From Prunella strophiata (taxonomy: Eukaryota; Chordata; Aves; Passeriformes; Prunellidae), in NCBI GenBank assembly GCA_036583965.1, contig JAZBQD010000014.1, positions 40,286,990 through 40,350,989 on the forward strand: a DNA stretch of 64,000 bases. The letters are read 5' to 3'. The notes under the pieces were generated by a model. It did not search any database, was not told the origin of the DNA, and was given only the letters and a program-made list of their open reading frames with translations. Shown in pieces: positions 24,981-35,722 of this stretch. The position numbers and the translations under genes were made by a program. How positions within the stretch are numbered: the stretch's first letter is position 1; every line of letters starts with the position of its first letter.

Positions 24981-27900
24981 ATGTTTCCTCCTACAGTCAA
25001 ATCAGCACTGCATACTGTGACTTGTGGAGATTTTCTGATTAGCCTTTCAGGTGATAGCATAATGCTTCCTGAGTCTGTTCACACTCCAGCATATAACCTC
25101 CCACCCCTCCAACCACCCCAGGACGAAAAGAGAAAGGAAATCACTTACTTTGAATATTCAATTAATAGCCATAGGCATTCTGCAGATTTTTATACTACGG
25201 GAAGAGAGAAGAACCATTACCATAGTCATTGTCTCTTTTGGACTCAATGGAGCTGAGGACTAAGTGCAGTGAGGATGGCAGGATTACCATCTCCTAAAAA
25301 AGAGAAGTCCAGGGCCAAGACTGCCAGATAGAAGGAGCTGACTGTTTTAATGACCAGACTTTGAAATCATTGCAGAAGCTTATCCATTAAGCAGCTGTGG
25401 AGTCTGATGCTGCAGACAGTCCTAAGTAATGGTCTGGCCTAGCAGCACCTACTGTAGTCACTTGCTCCATACAACAGCCATATAACTTTCTCAAATGTCA
25501 AACATCAAACATGGGTCAGTGTGTGCTGATTAAAGACACAGTTGTTAAGAGCTATAGCATGTGTCAATTCCACCACTTTTCCCAGTCAACTGTTCAAAGG
25601 TTTAATCACTCCTACTATTCAAACTGTAGAAATTAATGGTATAAGATACAGCTGCATCTTCTGTGACTCTATATATTATTAAAAGCTGCCCACAGTCTTT
25701 GGCATATGTAAGTGCTATATTACCTTCCATCCTGTTATTTGATCTGTTGACTACATATATTGCATGTATCTTGACAGTTTTCCCCAAACACTTAATTTTT
25801 TGAATTCTCTCCAATAGACCCATTTTCTTTCTGAATTAAGATGATCAGTTTATCAATATACAATAATCAAGTGTTGCATACCAGGAAGAACACTTTGTTC
25901 AGCTTTATAGCTTTCTTTCTGCACAGTGACACTGTGTTATGTAAGTCCACTTCAAGAGGACTATGCCAGCCCCTTTCCTAAATCTTTGCTTAATGAGGTA
26001 CAGTCCCCATGGTGACTACCTTGGTCCTTGTATAGTGCCAAAATCAGTGCAAAGGAGTTAACAAAATACTGCCTTGCCTTGTATGAAATGTTGAAGTTAT
26101 GCACTCAGCACTTTCATTCTGCTTACTTCCACTGCAGACAACCATACTAGAAATATGCAAGCACTTTATAAAAAATGTGGGGGAGGCAGTACTAGTCCTA
26201 CCCAGTTAAAGTATTTGAAGGGTAACCTAAATCTTCAGTTGTATCCCTTTCCCATTATGCTAGATGTACAAAATATAGAACAGAAATAACACTCCTGTTT
26301 TCACAGTCTTGACAAACCAAAATGTTGGTAATAGTGTTCATGGTATTTTTAGGGATGGGAAACCAAACTGAAATAGCTTAGAGATTCACAGCATGAAGCC
26401 AAAAGGGATGTATAAACACAACAAGAGAGAGAGGGAGGAAAAAAACCTGAATACTAAACAAGTAAGAAAGTGCCATTTGGTCTTACAAGGCTCTCCCATA
26501 CCAGCCACTATTAATGAAAAGGTGTCATCTTTCAGTCACTTAAAGCTCTACCAAAACTATTGTAACATCAGACACTGCTTTGTACCTCGTCACAAGGTTG
26601 TGGCAAGCAAGCTTTTGGCTAATTAAATGAAACTTGATTAGCATAAAGGAAAAAATCAGAAGACTAGAAAAGCAAGAGGGAGAAACAAATGCACAAAGGG
26701 GCAAAATGAGTGAAGTCTTTGGCATTTTGAATAATGGCTGGGACTAGCTCATTCAGTAAAGACGGTAAAATCACCTCAGTTCTTGTTACTTTGGCTTAGT
26801 CTGAGAACTTTGGGGTTTCAAATATCATGATTGAACCCTGAAGTGTGGTGACCCACAAAGGTGTTGACTTTGAAGGTAAAAGCTTTTTACCCAATCAATG
26901 AATTCCAAAGGAGATGAAGAGAGGGGAAGCCCTCCTCTTCTACCATTTAGGCTTAATTTCAAAACACTTGGTCCACTGCAATAATTTTCCTGTCAAACAC
27001 TCCTATTATCCATCAGATATAATCTCAATATGTTCTTTAAACCTGCAGGAATTTTTAACTGAATTAATTCTATTTTTATCTTTTTCCTGACGTTTACAAA
27101 TAATTTTATATAACAGACCGAGAGTTGCCATCTGTTACCTTAAACTACTTTTAGGTGTCTATACAACACATCCTGCAGATGCAGCCTACTTTTTTATGCT
27201 AGTGTATATGGTACTTCATGGTTGACAGTGTTAAATATGTGACTAAGGAAACAATTTGGATTGCTTTATAACAGTAAATGCTCCACGTGTACTGTCCCAT
27301 CAATCACTCCATCATCTGCAGCTGTCATTATGGATGGTATTTTGCCTTCCTGAGCATTGGTAACTGGAATGGTAACAATACTGGCATCCACATACAGAAC
27401 TGCAAATTTTAGCCTTGAGTAAGCTGTGCCAGACTAAGAGTGCCAGAGTAGACAGGCCTTGGGAAGCAGCCCTGTGCACAGCTCAGTTCCAGTGGTTCAG
27501 TCTCTGCTGGCTGTTGATGATGGGTCGTGCTGCTCCACAGCTGCCTGCAACCCTTCCTGCCACTCCAGTCAACAGGAGGCTGTGGGGTGGTACCACAAAG
27601 ACCTCAGAATTACCATAAAGGATTTTCTGGGCAAATGCCAAGTCCATCCTTGGCATGAGCTGACCACAGCCATCTGGGCAGCATTACACGTGATTGTCAT
27701 GACCAGCTGAGCCACCTGCATTAAGGTTTTCTGACACCAAAGGTCCTAATGGCACCTGAACTGTTCAAACACCACCTTCAGCTTCAGCTTCAGCTAGCTG
27801 CAGCTCATGTGGTGGCTGCTGGAGGTTGTCAGGAGCCATAAGATATCCTCAGAACTCAACCATCATGCTGCTACAACAGCAGGGCCATAGGTAGTACAAG

Positions 27901-29002
27901 ACTGAGAAAGGGAGGGGAAAACTTATTGCATAAATATTTAAGCACCTCTGCTCCCACTAGACTTGGCACTGATAATTTTGTGCTTTGATTAGCATCAGTA
28001 CTATTTATCTACTTTCTTTAAGTTCTGCACTTGTATTATTAGACCATTTTCACTTTTCAACTGTTAAAAAGGATTAGTAAACTTAAGTACTTGCTTCCTC
28101 TGCCACCCTTCCCTATTTTCTTTTCTAGTCTAGCCTATAACCACGTGCTAATGTAGCAAAGGCAGCAGCTGGGTACAGGATGCATGACAGATCATGTATG
28201 ACATCAGGGACTAATATGATGAGAAAGCAATCTTTCAGGTGCTGGAAAGAAGAAAGACATTCATGAGGCTGGGGAGTGGAAAAGTCAGTCACAAGAGAGG
28301 GAAGAAACCTGAGGGACCTGGAAAATAATGGCATCTTAGCTGGAAGACTGGCACACCTATAAACACTTAATGTGTACATCACTGCTAGCTCTCACTTGAT
28401 ACCAGATCAGACCTACCTTCCTCTAGGCATTCTAACCAAACCTACATGAGGTTATACAAGAGTAACCTACTGCATCCTTGCTGACAGAAGCATTTCTTGA
28501 GTCCATATGCCGGTTTTGCAGCATGAAAGGCCACCATGACACTGATGGCACCAACAATGAGCCTAGCTCAAATGATTACTATTTCACCACCACACTGTAT
28601 CTCTAGGCTGCCAAATTTCAGCACGACTGAAATCACTGTGTAAATCAGATAGGATTACATGACACAGAGCAGCACAAGACAAATCTGGACTGTGACAATG
28701 CATATGTGCATCCTGATAGCACTTACAATTATCACCTTGGGAAAGAAGACCTCAGGAAGCACAGATACCCCATATTCAGTACAGCCCACTGCCCCATACT
28801 GGCACCTAATGAAGTAAATAGGTAGGTAAGTGAAGGTAAGGAAGGGATTTATTTTCTACTTAGCCTGAGAACTGTAGAGAAAAAAAACATCATGCAGTAG
28901 GTTTTTGCATTATCATCCCAGAAGCAGATTCAGACATCAGATTTACCCATTCTGAAGTAATTGTCCACTCCACCAGCTGAGCAGAACTGGGTGAAGCAAG
29001 GC

Positions 29003-29235
29003 TCATAAAATCATAGAATATCCTGAATTGGAACAACCCTATTAGGATCACTGAGCCCAGCTCCTGGGCCTGCACAGGACACTCCAACAATCACACCATG
29101 TGCCTGAGAGCCTTGTCCAAATGCTTCTTGAACTCTGTCAGGCTGGTGCTGTGACCACTTCCCTGGGGAGCCTGTTTTTACCCTTTGGGTAAGAAACATT
29201 TTCCTAATACCCAACCTAAACATCCACACAACATA
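29003..29235 (-). mobile_element. CR1 LINE 3' fragment
   Basis: It begins on the + strand with aatcatagaatatcctgaa, the reversed CR1 3' end, and continues through ctccctggggagcctgtt-like and taatacccaacctaaac blocks typical of CR1 tails. It differs from the 22-kb copy, so it is likely another subfamily. The high-coordinate (5') boundary is vague. Confidence 0.85.
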
Positions 29236-32200
29236 CAAAACCACAATGCACATTTGGTATCATTTTTCTGGACAAGACTGATACAGCTTTCACTTACACC
29301 TACCTAAGGAAAAAAGGCACCACTTCATATTTCAAATACTGAAATGTAATTCACTATCATGAGCAAAGCTTATAGTAATTAAAACTTTGTATTTTTAGGT
29401 TTATTTTAATCTTGCAGAAGCTTCATTCTGGAAACTTAACTGGACCAATTTCCCCTTTAAGAGCATGGTGCAGAAACTCTGGAGGTGAACAAGAAAAGTT
29501 TTTGGACTGAAAACTAAGATTCAGCCTGAAACACAACACCTCAGCAAAAACCACACACACAAACCACACTGATTTTTACTGGATAAACAAGAAACCAGAT
29601 TTTTTTTAAAAAGTAGATTTCAAAGCAGCTGAAAATCTGTTGCCATTTTTTTTTAACTTGCCTTCACACCTACTATTTTTCTTTGCAGGTGGCACACAAC
29701 AGATGCTCTTGCGTTTCTGGTCAAAAGCCTTGGCACCACAGTAATGTTTTCTAGGAACATACACCTCAGGTAATACGAGGTCACTGGGATATCACCTGGA
29801 GAGTTCCTCCTAATGTGGCACTTCAAAAGTTAACCAACAGCAAAACTATCCCCTCTTCCAACACACACACACCTCCACAGAGAAGACAGGATAAAGAGGA
29901 CCTTGTCTCATTCAATGCCAGCATTTTCATACCAATTCCTTCTCATTTTTGTGGGACAAGGCTGGTTAATTTTAAGACAAAATCCTCTCTTCTTGCAAAG
30001 GATGAAATGGATGGCAAAGCATCCTTCAGAATGGGATGAGGCATACTCCAAATTCTCCTCGTGTGAAAGGAGGAATTTGGCTATATCACACTAATTTAAC
30101 AAGATGTTTAAACCTATTTTCAGTGAAGTCAGAAGTACATAATTTTCTTTTAAAACATCAACCTTCTTTCAAGTGGCTGAAAAGAGCTTAAGTTACTGAG
30201 AGGATAGAAAATAGGGATAAAGTGAGGAGGGACCAGGGATCTGATAACTAGATGTCATGGATGCTATTTTCTTAGCTGGCCTACAATAAGAGACTTCCAG
30301 CACTTATGAAAGAATGTGCAAGACTAGATTTCTTTTCCATGTGTGTACTGACACATTGGCATCACTAAGTTCTGGATGTAGTTAATCTCATGCATCAACA
30401 CAATTCTTTGTTGCAGCCACTGCAAACCTTCACCAGAAGCCTAAAACAGGCAGACAAATTTCAAATGCTATCACCCGAGAAAACACAGGCAGTTTTGCCT
30501 GGGCTGCAGAGACAAGCAGGCTACACAAACTAGTAAAGCAAGAGCAAGAACTTTAGGTACAAAGGAAACAGAATAACAGCAGAAATAACCAAACTTGGTA
30601 AGAGAAACTAAGCCCAGGTAAGACAGCCTTTTCTGCTGGTAAAGTCTTGGACAAGGAACAGAAATAGAAGTTAATTTTCAGTCTTTTGGCTTGCTTCTCA
30701 CAGCAAACATGGCAGCTTTCACTGTCATGTGGCACTTTCCCTGCCCAAGGAAACACTCCTGCCCCTTTCCATTAAATGCAAGCCTTTCACTTCAGGGATT
30801 CCAGCAGATCCCCAGTGCAAGTAACTTTTGCTGTTGTATTTCTCCTTATGTCTAACACCTTCAGTGGTAGGACATGTGTTCATTTTGGACAGAAGTTCAC
30901 AAAGCCTATGCATTAATGTAGCTGAGAGGCTAAAAGACTCTTCTCAGATGAAAAGGTTGACTACCTTCTTAAAAATAAATGTATAAATTTGAAAAAAATT
31001 GACCCAAAATGTATTAGAAGACTAATATTCAACACATTCTAGAGAACTGTAATGCATATGTAAGACCTAGTTTCCCAAACATTCACACTTCTTTTGAGTG
31101 ACATTTCCATTTCTGCTATAGAATCTCTCTAGAGGCATATACCATGTGTGAAATTATGTGTGTACATATATGTATGTATGGATGGATGTGAGCATGCATA
31201 GCAGATATAAAACCTCCTCCAGAAGCAATGTTCTAGAACTAATTTCTCTGATTTCACTGAGTAACACTTAGGCACAGGATAGTGGAAGATGCACATAAAC
31301 TATTTAAACACAAAGAATGTGGTCCACTTTCATTTGTGATTACTAGAGTAAACATTTCCTTATGTTAATTTAGTACTCATTCTTATGGGGAAATATCAAA
31401 TGAAAAGCCCCATATAATTTATCTAATGCACTGAAGCATTTTAAGTAAGTGCTTATGTATTTAGAGGTGTAATTCTCTAGAAACTGGCATTTCCTCTTAC
31501 TGTCTCAAGCTGCTGCCCAGTCTAAAGCAGAAGGTCTCAGTCATTATTATGTGCATGGTCCAGGACCTAATAAAGTAAAAGGCCCAAGCCAGCCCCTAGT
31601 GAAAACAAGTTCTCAAATATCAATTTTGCCAGCATGGGAACACAGCACTCTCCTTGGTGACAGAGAGGGCAACTGCACCCTGCAGGGAAGCAACTATCTT
31701 GCATCTAAGATTTTAGGCTGATGCATGCCAGTATCTTTAGAAGCAGAATTGACAGACAGTAGCTGGAGGGGTGAGCAGCTGGTGACTGCTCTTCACAAAA
31801 TAGGTAAGACAATAGCACAAAAAGACATCAAACCAGGGAATAAGAGCATCCAAAGCTTAATCGACTATGCTGTGAATCTCTGCATTTTTATTATTCTGTG
31901 AGTCAAAAGAAGTGCTCAGAAAAGCTACAGACGAACATTTCTTGCAGTACTTTCTCACCCAGCACAGCAAACAATACACAATAGGGACACTATAAACTAA
32001 ATAAGTTTGCAGAGAAATTCCATCAACTCAGGCTATGTGCCTATTTTAATGTTTCTATAAAAAATTCACACAGAAAGTTTGACTGAGTGAAATCTCTGAA
32101 GAATAAAGGGGGGAAAAAGAAAAAAGAAAGAGACGACACCATGACAATAACATGCCAGCACTACCACTTTTTAATTGGCATGATGAAATTTTTCTCTCCA

Positions 32201-34563
32201 AACTAATTCATCAAATCAGAATAAAGAATTACTAAATTTACAAGATATGAGCTATTCCTGCCATTTCGGGTTTTCACAGTATTTTCAGAGCCTTGACTTT
32301 TACAACATCTCTAAGGCAAGGCTCTCCATTCCACTAAGAATTAATTTTTTTGCCTCAAAGCTTTATGTTGCAACATTCATCATACAAGTACACTAGGGAA
32401 GGTGGACAGTTAAACAGTGGCTGAGACTATGACAAAACCAAGGATGAAATATGACTGGAATAACTTTTCTATTTTGAATGCTAGATCAAGTAGTGTTCTG
32501 AACCAATAAATGTATGGATAGCCCTAAAGCAAAGCTAAGCATCTTGTATGCAACTCCTCAAAGGAACAATTCACGTGTACTTACCTAAAACCTACTGAGT
32601 AATACACAACCAAGACCCATGTGGACAAACCCCCTCATGCATCACACAGCACCTCAGTAGTCCACTGCATGATTTCAGCAGTATTATCTCATTTTAGTAC
32701 AGGCTCCGTAACATTGTCCTGAAGTCATCCACAGTACAAAACACTACTGTTCAGGTGGCAAGTGAAGTTTAAGGGAGATACTTTACACAACAGATAGGAC
32801 AACTAAGTGCTTAATGGCAGCGTGGTCAAACATATTTTCTCTAATTGATTCTTTCCCTCAAACCCAAAAAGCTACAACAGGAGCCAAGATCCATCCTACC
32901 CAAGTTGCCTGAGCATAAGGCAAAGCAACAGGGAGGTCAATTTCACACAACCCCCCTACAGGCACTTAGATTAGCTGAAGCACCTTCATCTCCTTTACAA
33001 TCAACATACAGAGACAACCTTCAGGAAAGGCTAATTCAGATCAAATAACATTAAGGCACTTGCCAGCATAGTTTGTATCAGGGATATTTCTCTGCCTTTT
33101 CCACTGAAGAGAAAGGGACTGGTGGATTAGCCAGCTAAAATAAGATGCCTAGAGGTAGACTGATGAAAATTCCACCCTAACTTCCAGATCAAACAAGGTC
33201 TGCTTGATATATGCTGTTTGTTAGATGTGAAAAGCAGGCAGCTACAGCATCCTTTTTGACCCTTCAATTAAGTTAGGAAAAAAACCCAAGGGTGTTTTGA
33301 ATTTGGAAACAGTCAACAGCTAGGACTGCTATTTTACTTCAGAGAAAAGCTACTAGTAACTACACTTAATGTGTTGGTTTATTAGGGAGCATGAGAATAC
33401 CTAGCTTTTGAAAAGTTTAGTTCATGACAAAGGTTGAATTACCAGAATAATGCAGTGCATAGGGTAAAAATGAAGTATTACCAGATTAAACTTTTTCTCT
33501 GTGTTCTGCAAGACACTTTACATTCAGCAGAGGTGCAAGAGCAACCTTTGCATGTCTTCTAAACACAATATAATGAGTTCAAACAATTCAAAAAGAGAGG
33601 CTGAAAATCTGTAAGTTTCTTCTCAATATTATAAATACATTAGAACTGTGAACAAGAAGCACTACTAAGGCATTGACTTAATTTCAAGTGTTTAGCTACA
33701 GCTTTAATTTTCACTATAAAGTTAACAGACTCATAGTTAGGTCTTATAAAAATTCTGACTGAAAAATTAATTCTCTTTTAAAAACATGAGACAGTTATGC
33801 ACATTTATTGTAAAGGTTTTAATATATTACAAGTTTAAGCCATTGTAATAAGCAATCAACACTAAAATTTCTATCAAAAAGATACCCTTAGCCATCACTA
33901 TAAATATACCAGCAATTTTAATTAATTCACAACAGCAAATTCATTACTTTGCTTTTCACAGTAACTTAAAATATACAGGAAAGGTATCTCAGAAGTTCAC
34001 CTAAAATTGTGAGCACCAAGCAGTACAATTGGTCAACTATACTGTAAAAAGACTCTCTTATCTATATAAAGTGGTAATTACATATTTTTGCTTTTGTTAG
34101 AGAAATATTCAAGATTTTTTACCCTTCAGACAAATGGTATCATGTATCACACATACAAGACAAATGTATCACACATACAAGTTTTGCATATTCAGAACAC
34201 ACAAAATACAAGTCTGTCACTGATCTCCATCTTCACAAAACAGAAAATCCACCTCTTTCAAGGACGCCAGGTGAATAATAAGGTCTAAGCATGAGAAGAA
34301 ATGCAGGCACTTGCTCTTCAGCCCAAATTCAGGTACCCTCCGAACAGCATGAAACTAGTGATTTTTCATCCAGCTCTGCGAAAGAAGGAGCATCCTACTG
34401 ATGGGGTCGAACCCCACTACTTGTCTCGGTGGCCAAGGCTAGGTTCCTCCTGCAGAACTAGGAGGAGAAAGAATTGTTGCCACCTCAGCAGCATGCAATC
34501 CCGGGAATACAAAGGGGATTCCCATTGCCATTGTCTTCATCTGCAGCTGATCATCACCAGCAC
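29236..34563. other. intergenic or downstream part of let-7i primary transcript
   Basis: AT-rich sequence with no coding exon or recognised repeat. A minus-strand AATAAA (TTTATT at 33804-33809) about 760 bases beyond let-7i is one possible end of the let-7i transcript, not demonstrated. A TG/GGAT-rich microsatellite lies near 31156. Confidence 0.5.
31156..31190. repeat. TATG/GGAT microsatellite-like tract
   Basis: Alternating TGTA, TATG and GGAT units in succession. Confidence 0.7.
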
Positions 34564-34564
34564 T

Positions 34565-34586
34565 AGCAAGGCAGTAGCTTGCGCAG
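34565..34586 (-). ncRNA. MIRLET7I: mature let-7i-3p
   Basis: The star strand on the 3' arm of the same hairpin, ending TGCCTTGCT. Confidence 0.85.
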
Positions 34587-34620
34587 TTATCTCCACAGCG
34601 GGCAATGTCACAACCCGACC

Positions 34621-34642
34621 AACAGCACAAACTACTACCTCA
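34621..34642 (-). ncRNA. MIRLET7I: mature let-7i-5p
   Basis: The 22-nt guide strand with seed GAGGTAG at positions 2-8. Confidence 0.95.
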
Positions 34643-34997
34643 GCCAGGGCCCTGGTGCTCCCGACCCCTTCTGAAGGGGGAAACAAGCAGGCAGACAACA
34701 CAGCAGCGACAAATGAAATTAGAGGGAAAAACAGAAGAAAGATAAAAGGGTTCTGAGGTCTTTTGATGGTCCTCGTCTCCTTTATCTGCTGCAGACATCA
34801 ACCAGACTCCTCTCGCCTGACTGTGAAAAGCAAAGGGAAACCCCGCCCAGCTCCCTCCCCAGATTTGCCCTTTTCCTTGCATGACCTGAAACCGACGGGA
34901 AGAGCTTCATTTATCAGATACATTACAGACCCCAGCTGGTACAGTAAAGATCACGTTTAATTTCAAACAGCCACAGTTCCGCAAGCCTGTAACAGAT

Positions 34998-35023
34998 GGG
35001 GCGGGGAGGGGAAGCAGGGAGGG
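34998..35023 (+). other. potential G-quadruplex
   Basis: Five G-runs of three to four Gs with loops of one to five bases on the + strand. This is the template strand for the let-7i transcript. Confidence 0.55.
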
Positions 35024-35635
35024 AAGGAAGAAAGGCGAGGAGCCGGGGGGGCAGAAGGGGGGAGAGAAACACAGCCGAAAGACACCCCCCCTCCCCCCGC
35101 CCCTCCAGCCGCCCTCCTCGCCCCCCACCCCCGGCGGGAACGGCGGCGGCACGGGAGCTGCCCGCCGCCCCTCCCGGCAGCGCGGCCGGCCCCGGGCAGC
35201 CCGCCGAGAACGGGGTGCGGGGCGGAGAGGCGGCCGCCAGCCCGCCCTGACCTCCCGCCACCCGCGCCGGGCCTGCCCGCCCGCTCCCCGAGAGGCGGCC
35301 GTGGGCCGGGGCGCCCCGGACCCAGCCCCGCTCGCCCGAGGACGCGCCGCGCCGCCGGCCGAAGCGAAGGGGCCGCGGGAGGACCCCCGCCCCGGCCGGC
35401 CCAGCGGGAAGCGCCCGTCGCCTCTGCCGGCGGGAAGGAGGAAGCCGAGCCCTCTGGCGAGGGCGCCGGAGGACCGGGGAGGGGAAAGCGCTCGCCTTGC
35501 CGAGGCCGCAGACAAAGGAGGCGCCGTGCGGGCGCCGCGGCTCCGTCCGCCCGCCCGTCCCTCGCCGCCGCCGCCCGTGTGTCCGGCTGAGCCATAGAGA
35601 GCGCGCGGCGCGGGGGGGCGCGGGGCGATCCGCGC

Positions 35636-35643
35636 CACGTGAC
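35636..35643. promoter_or_regulatory. E-box CACGTGAC
   Basis: A palindromic CACGTG with an AC flank on one side, close to the MYC/USF/TFE (CLEAR-type) consensus, within the let-7i CpG island and just downstream of the predicted minus-strand splice donor. Confidence 0.5.
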
Positions 35644-35665
35644 CGGGCATGTCACTCACCCGGCC

Positions 35666-35677
35666 GCCGCCATCTTG
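35666..35677 (-). promoter_or_regulatory. YY1 motif, minus orientation
   Basis: The reverse strand reads CAAGATGGCGGC, the core YY1 promoter motif, which usually sits just after the start site of the gene it faces. Here it faces let-7i. Confidence 0.6.
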
Positions 35678-35712
35678 CGGAGGGAGGGGGAGCGCTGCCC
35701 CCGAGCAGTGCC

Positions 35713-35722
35713 CAAGATGGCG
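35713..35722 (+). promoter_or_regulatory. YY1 motif, plus orientation
   Basis: CAAGATGGCG on the + strand, about 46 bases from and inverted to the previous YY1 site. The arrangement suggests divergent transcription. Confidence 0.6.

Larger units (their letters stand above)
22721..29002. other. intergenic, nothing recognised apart from low-complexity tracts
   Basis: AT-rich sequence with no gene I can support. A short imperfect repeat of AAGCACCCCAA lies at 24621 and a G-free A/C tract at 24901, both listed separately. Confidence 0.55.
34564..34647 (-). ncRNA. MIRLET7I: let-7i microRNA precursor
   Basis: The reverse strand holds an 84-nt hairpin whose 5' arm is TGAGGTAGTAGTTTGTGCTG followed by TT (34621-34642), the let-7i guide strand. 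The 3' arm at 34565-34586 matches the let-7i star strand, starting CTGCGCAAGC. As far as I recall the human precursor, length and sequence are the same throughout. let-7i represses mRNAs with CTACCTC seed sites and its maturation is controlled by LIN28. It lies between the convergent ends of PPM1H and MON2 on the MON2 strand, as in human. About 1 kb upstream is the CpG island that probably drives it. The GTTT within the guide identifies let-7i rather than other let-7 members. Confidence 0.98.
34564..35700 (-). ncRNA. probable pri-let-7i transcript, 5' part
   Basis: Inferred host non-coding transcript. A consensus minus-strand 5' splice site (GG|GTGAGTG, exon end 35660, GT at 35659-35658) lies directly after a YY1 motif inside the CpG island. 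This suggests a very short first exon of about 35660-35700, with let-7i in the first intron roughly 1 kb downstream. The start near 35700 is estimated from the motif position and the 3' end is unknown. An unspliced transcript is equally possible. Confidence 0.45.

Noticed and set aside
34403..34413. GGTTCGACCCC on the minus strand, a match to the Pol III B box / tRNA T-arm
   Set aside because: There is no A box at the proper distance, the T stem does not pair as a 5-bp stem, and no cloverleaf can be drawn. Probably chance.
34301..34756. 151-codon plus-strand open frame across let-7i
   Set aside because: It is antisense to the microRNA hairpin, so sequence constraint there is explained by let-7i and not by coding.
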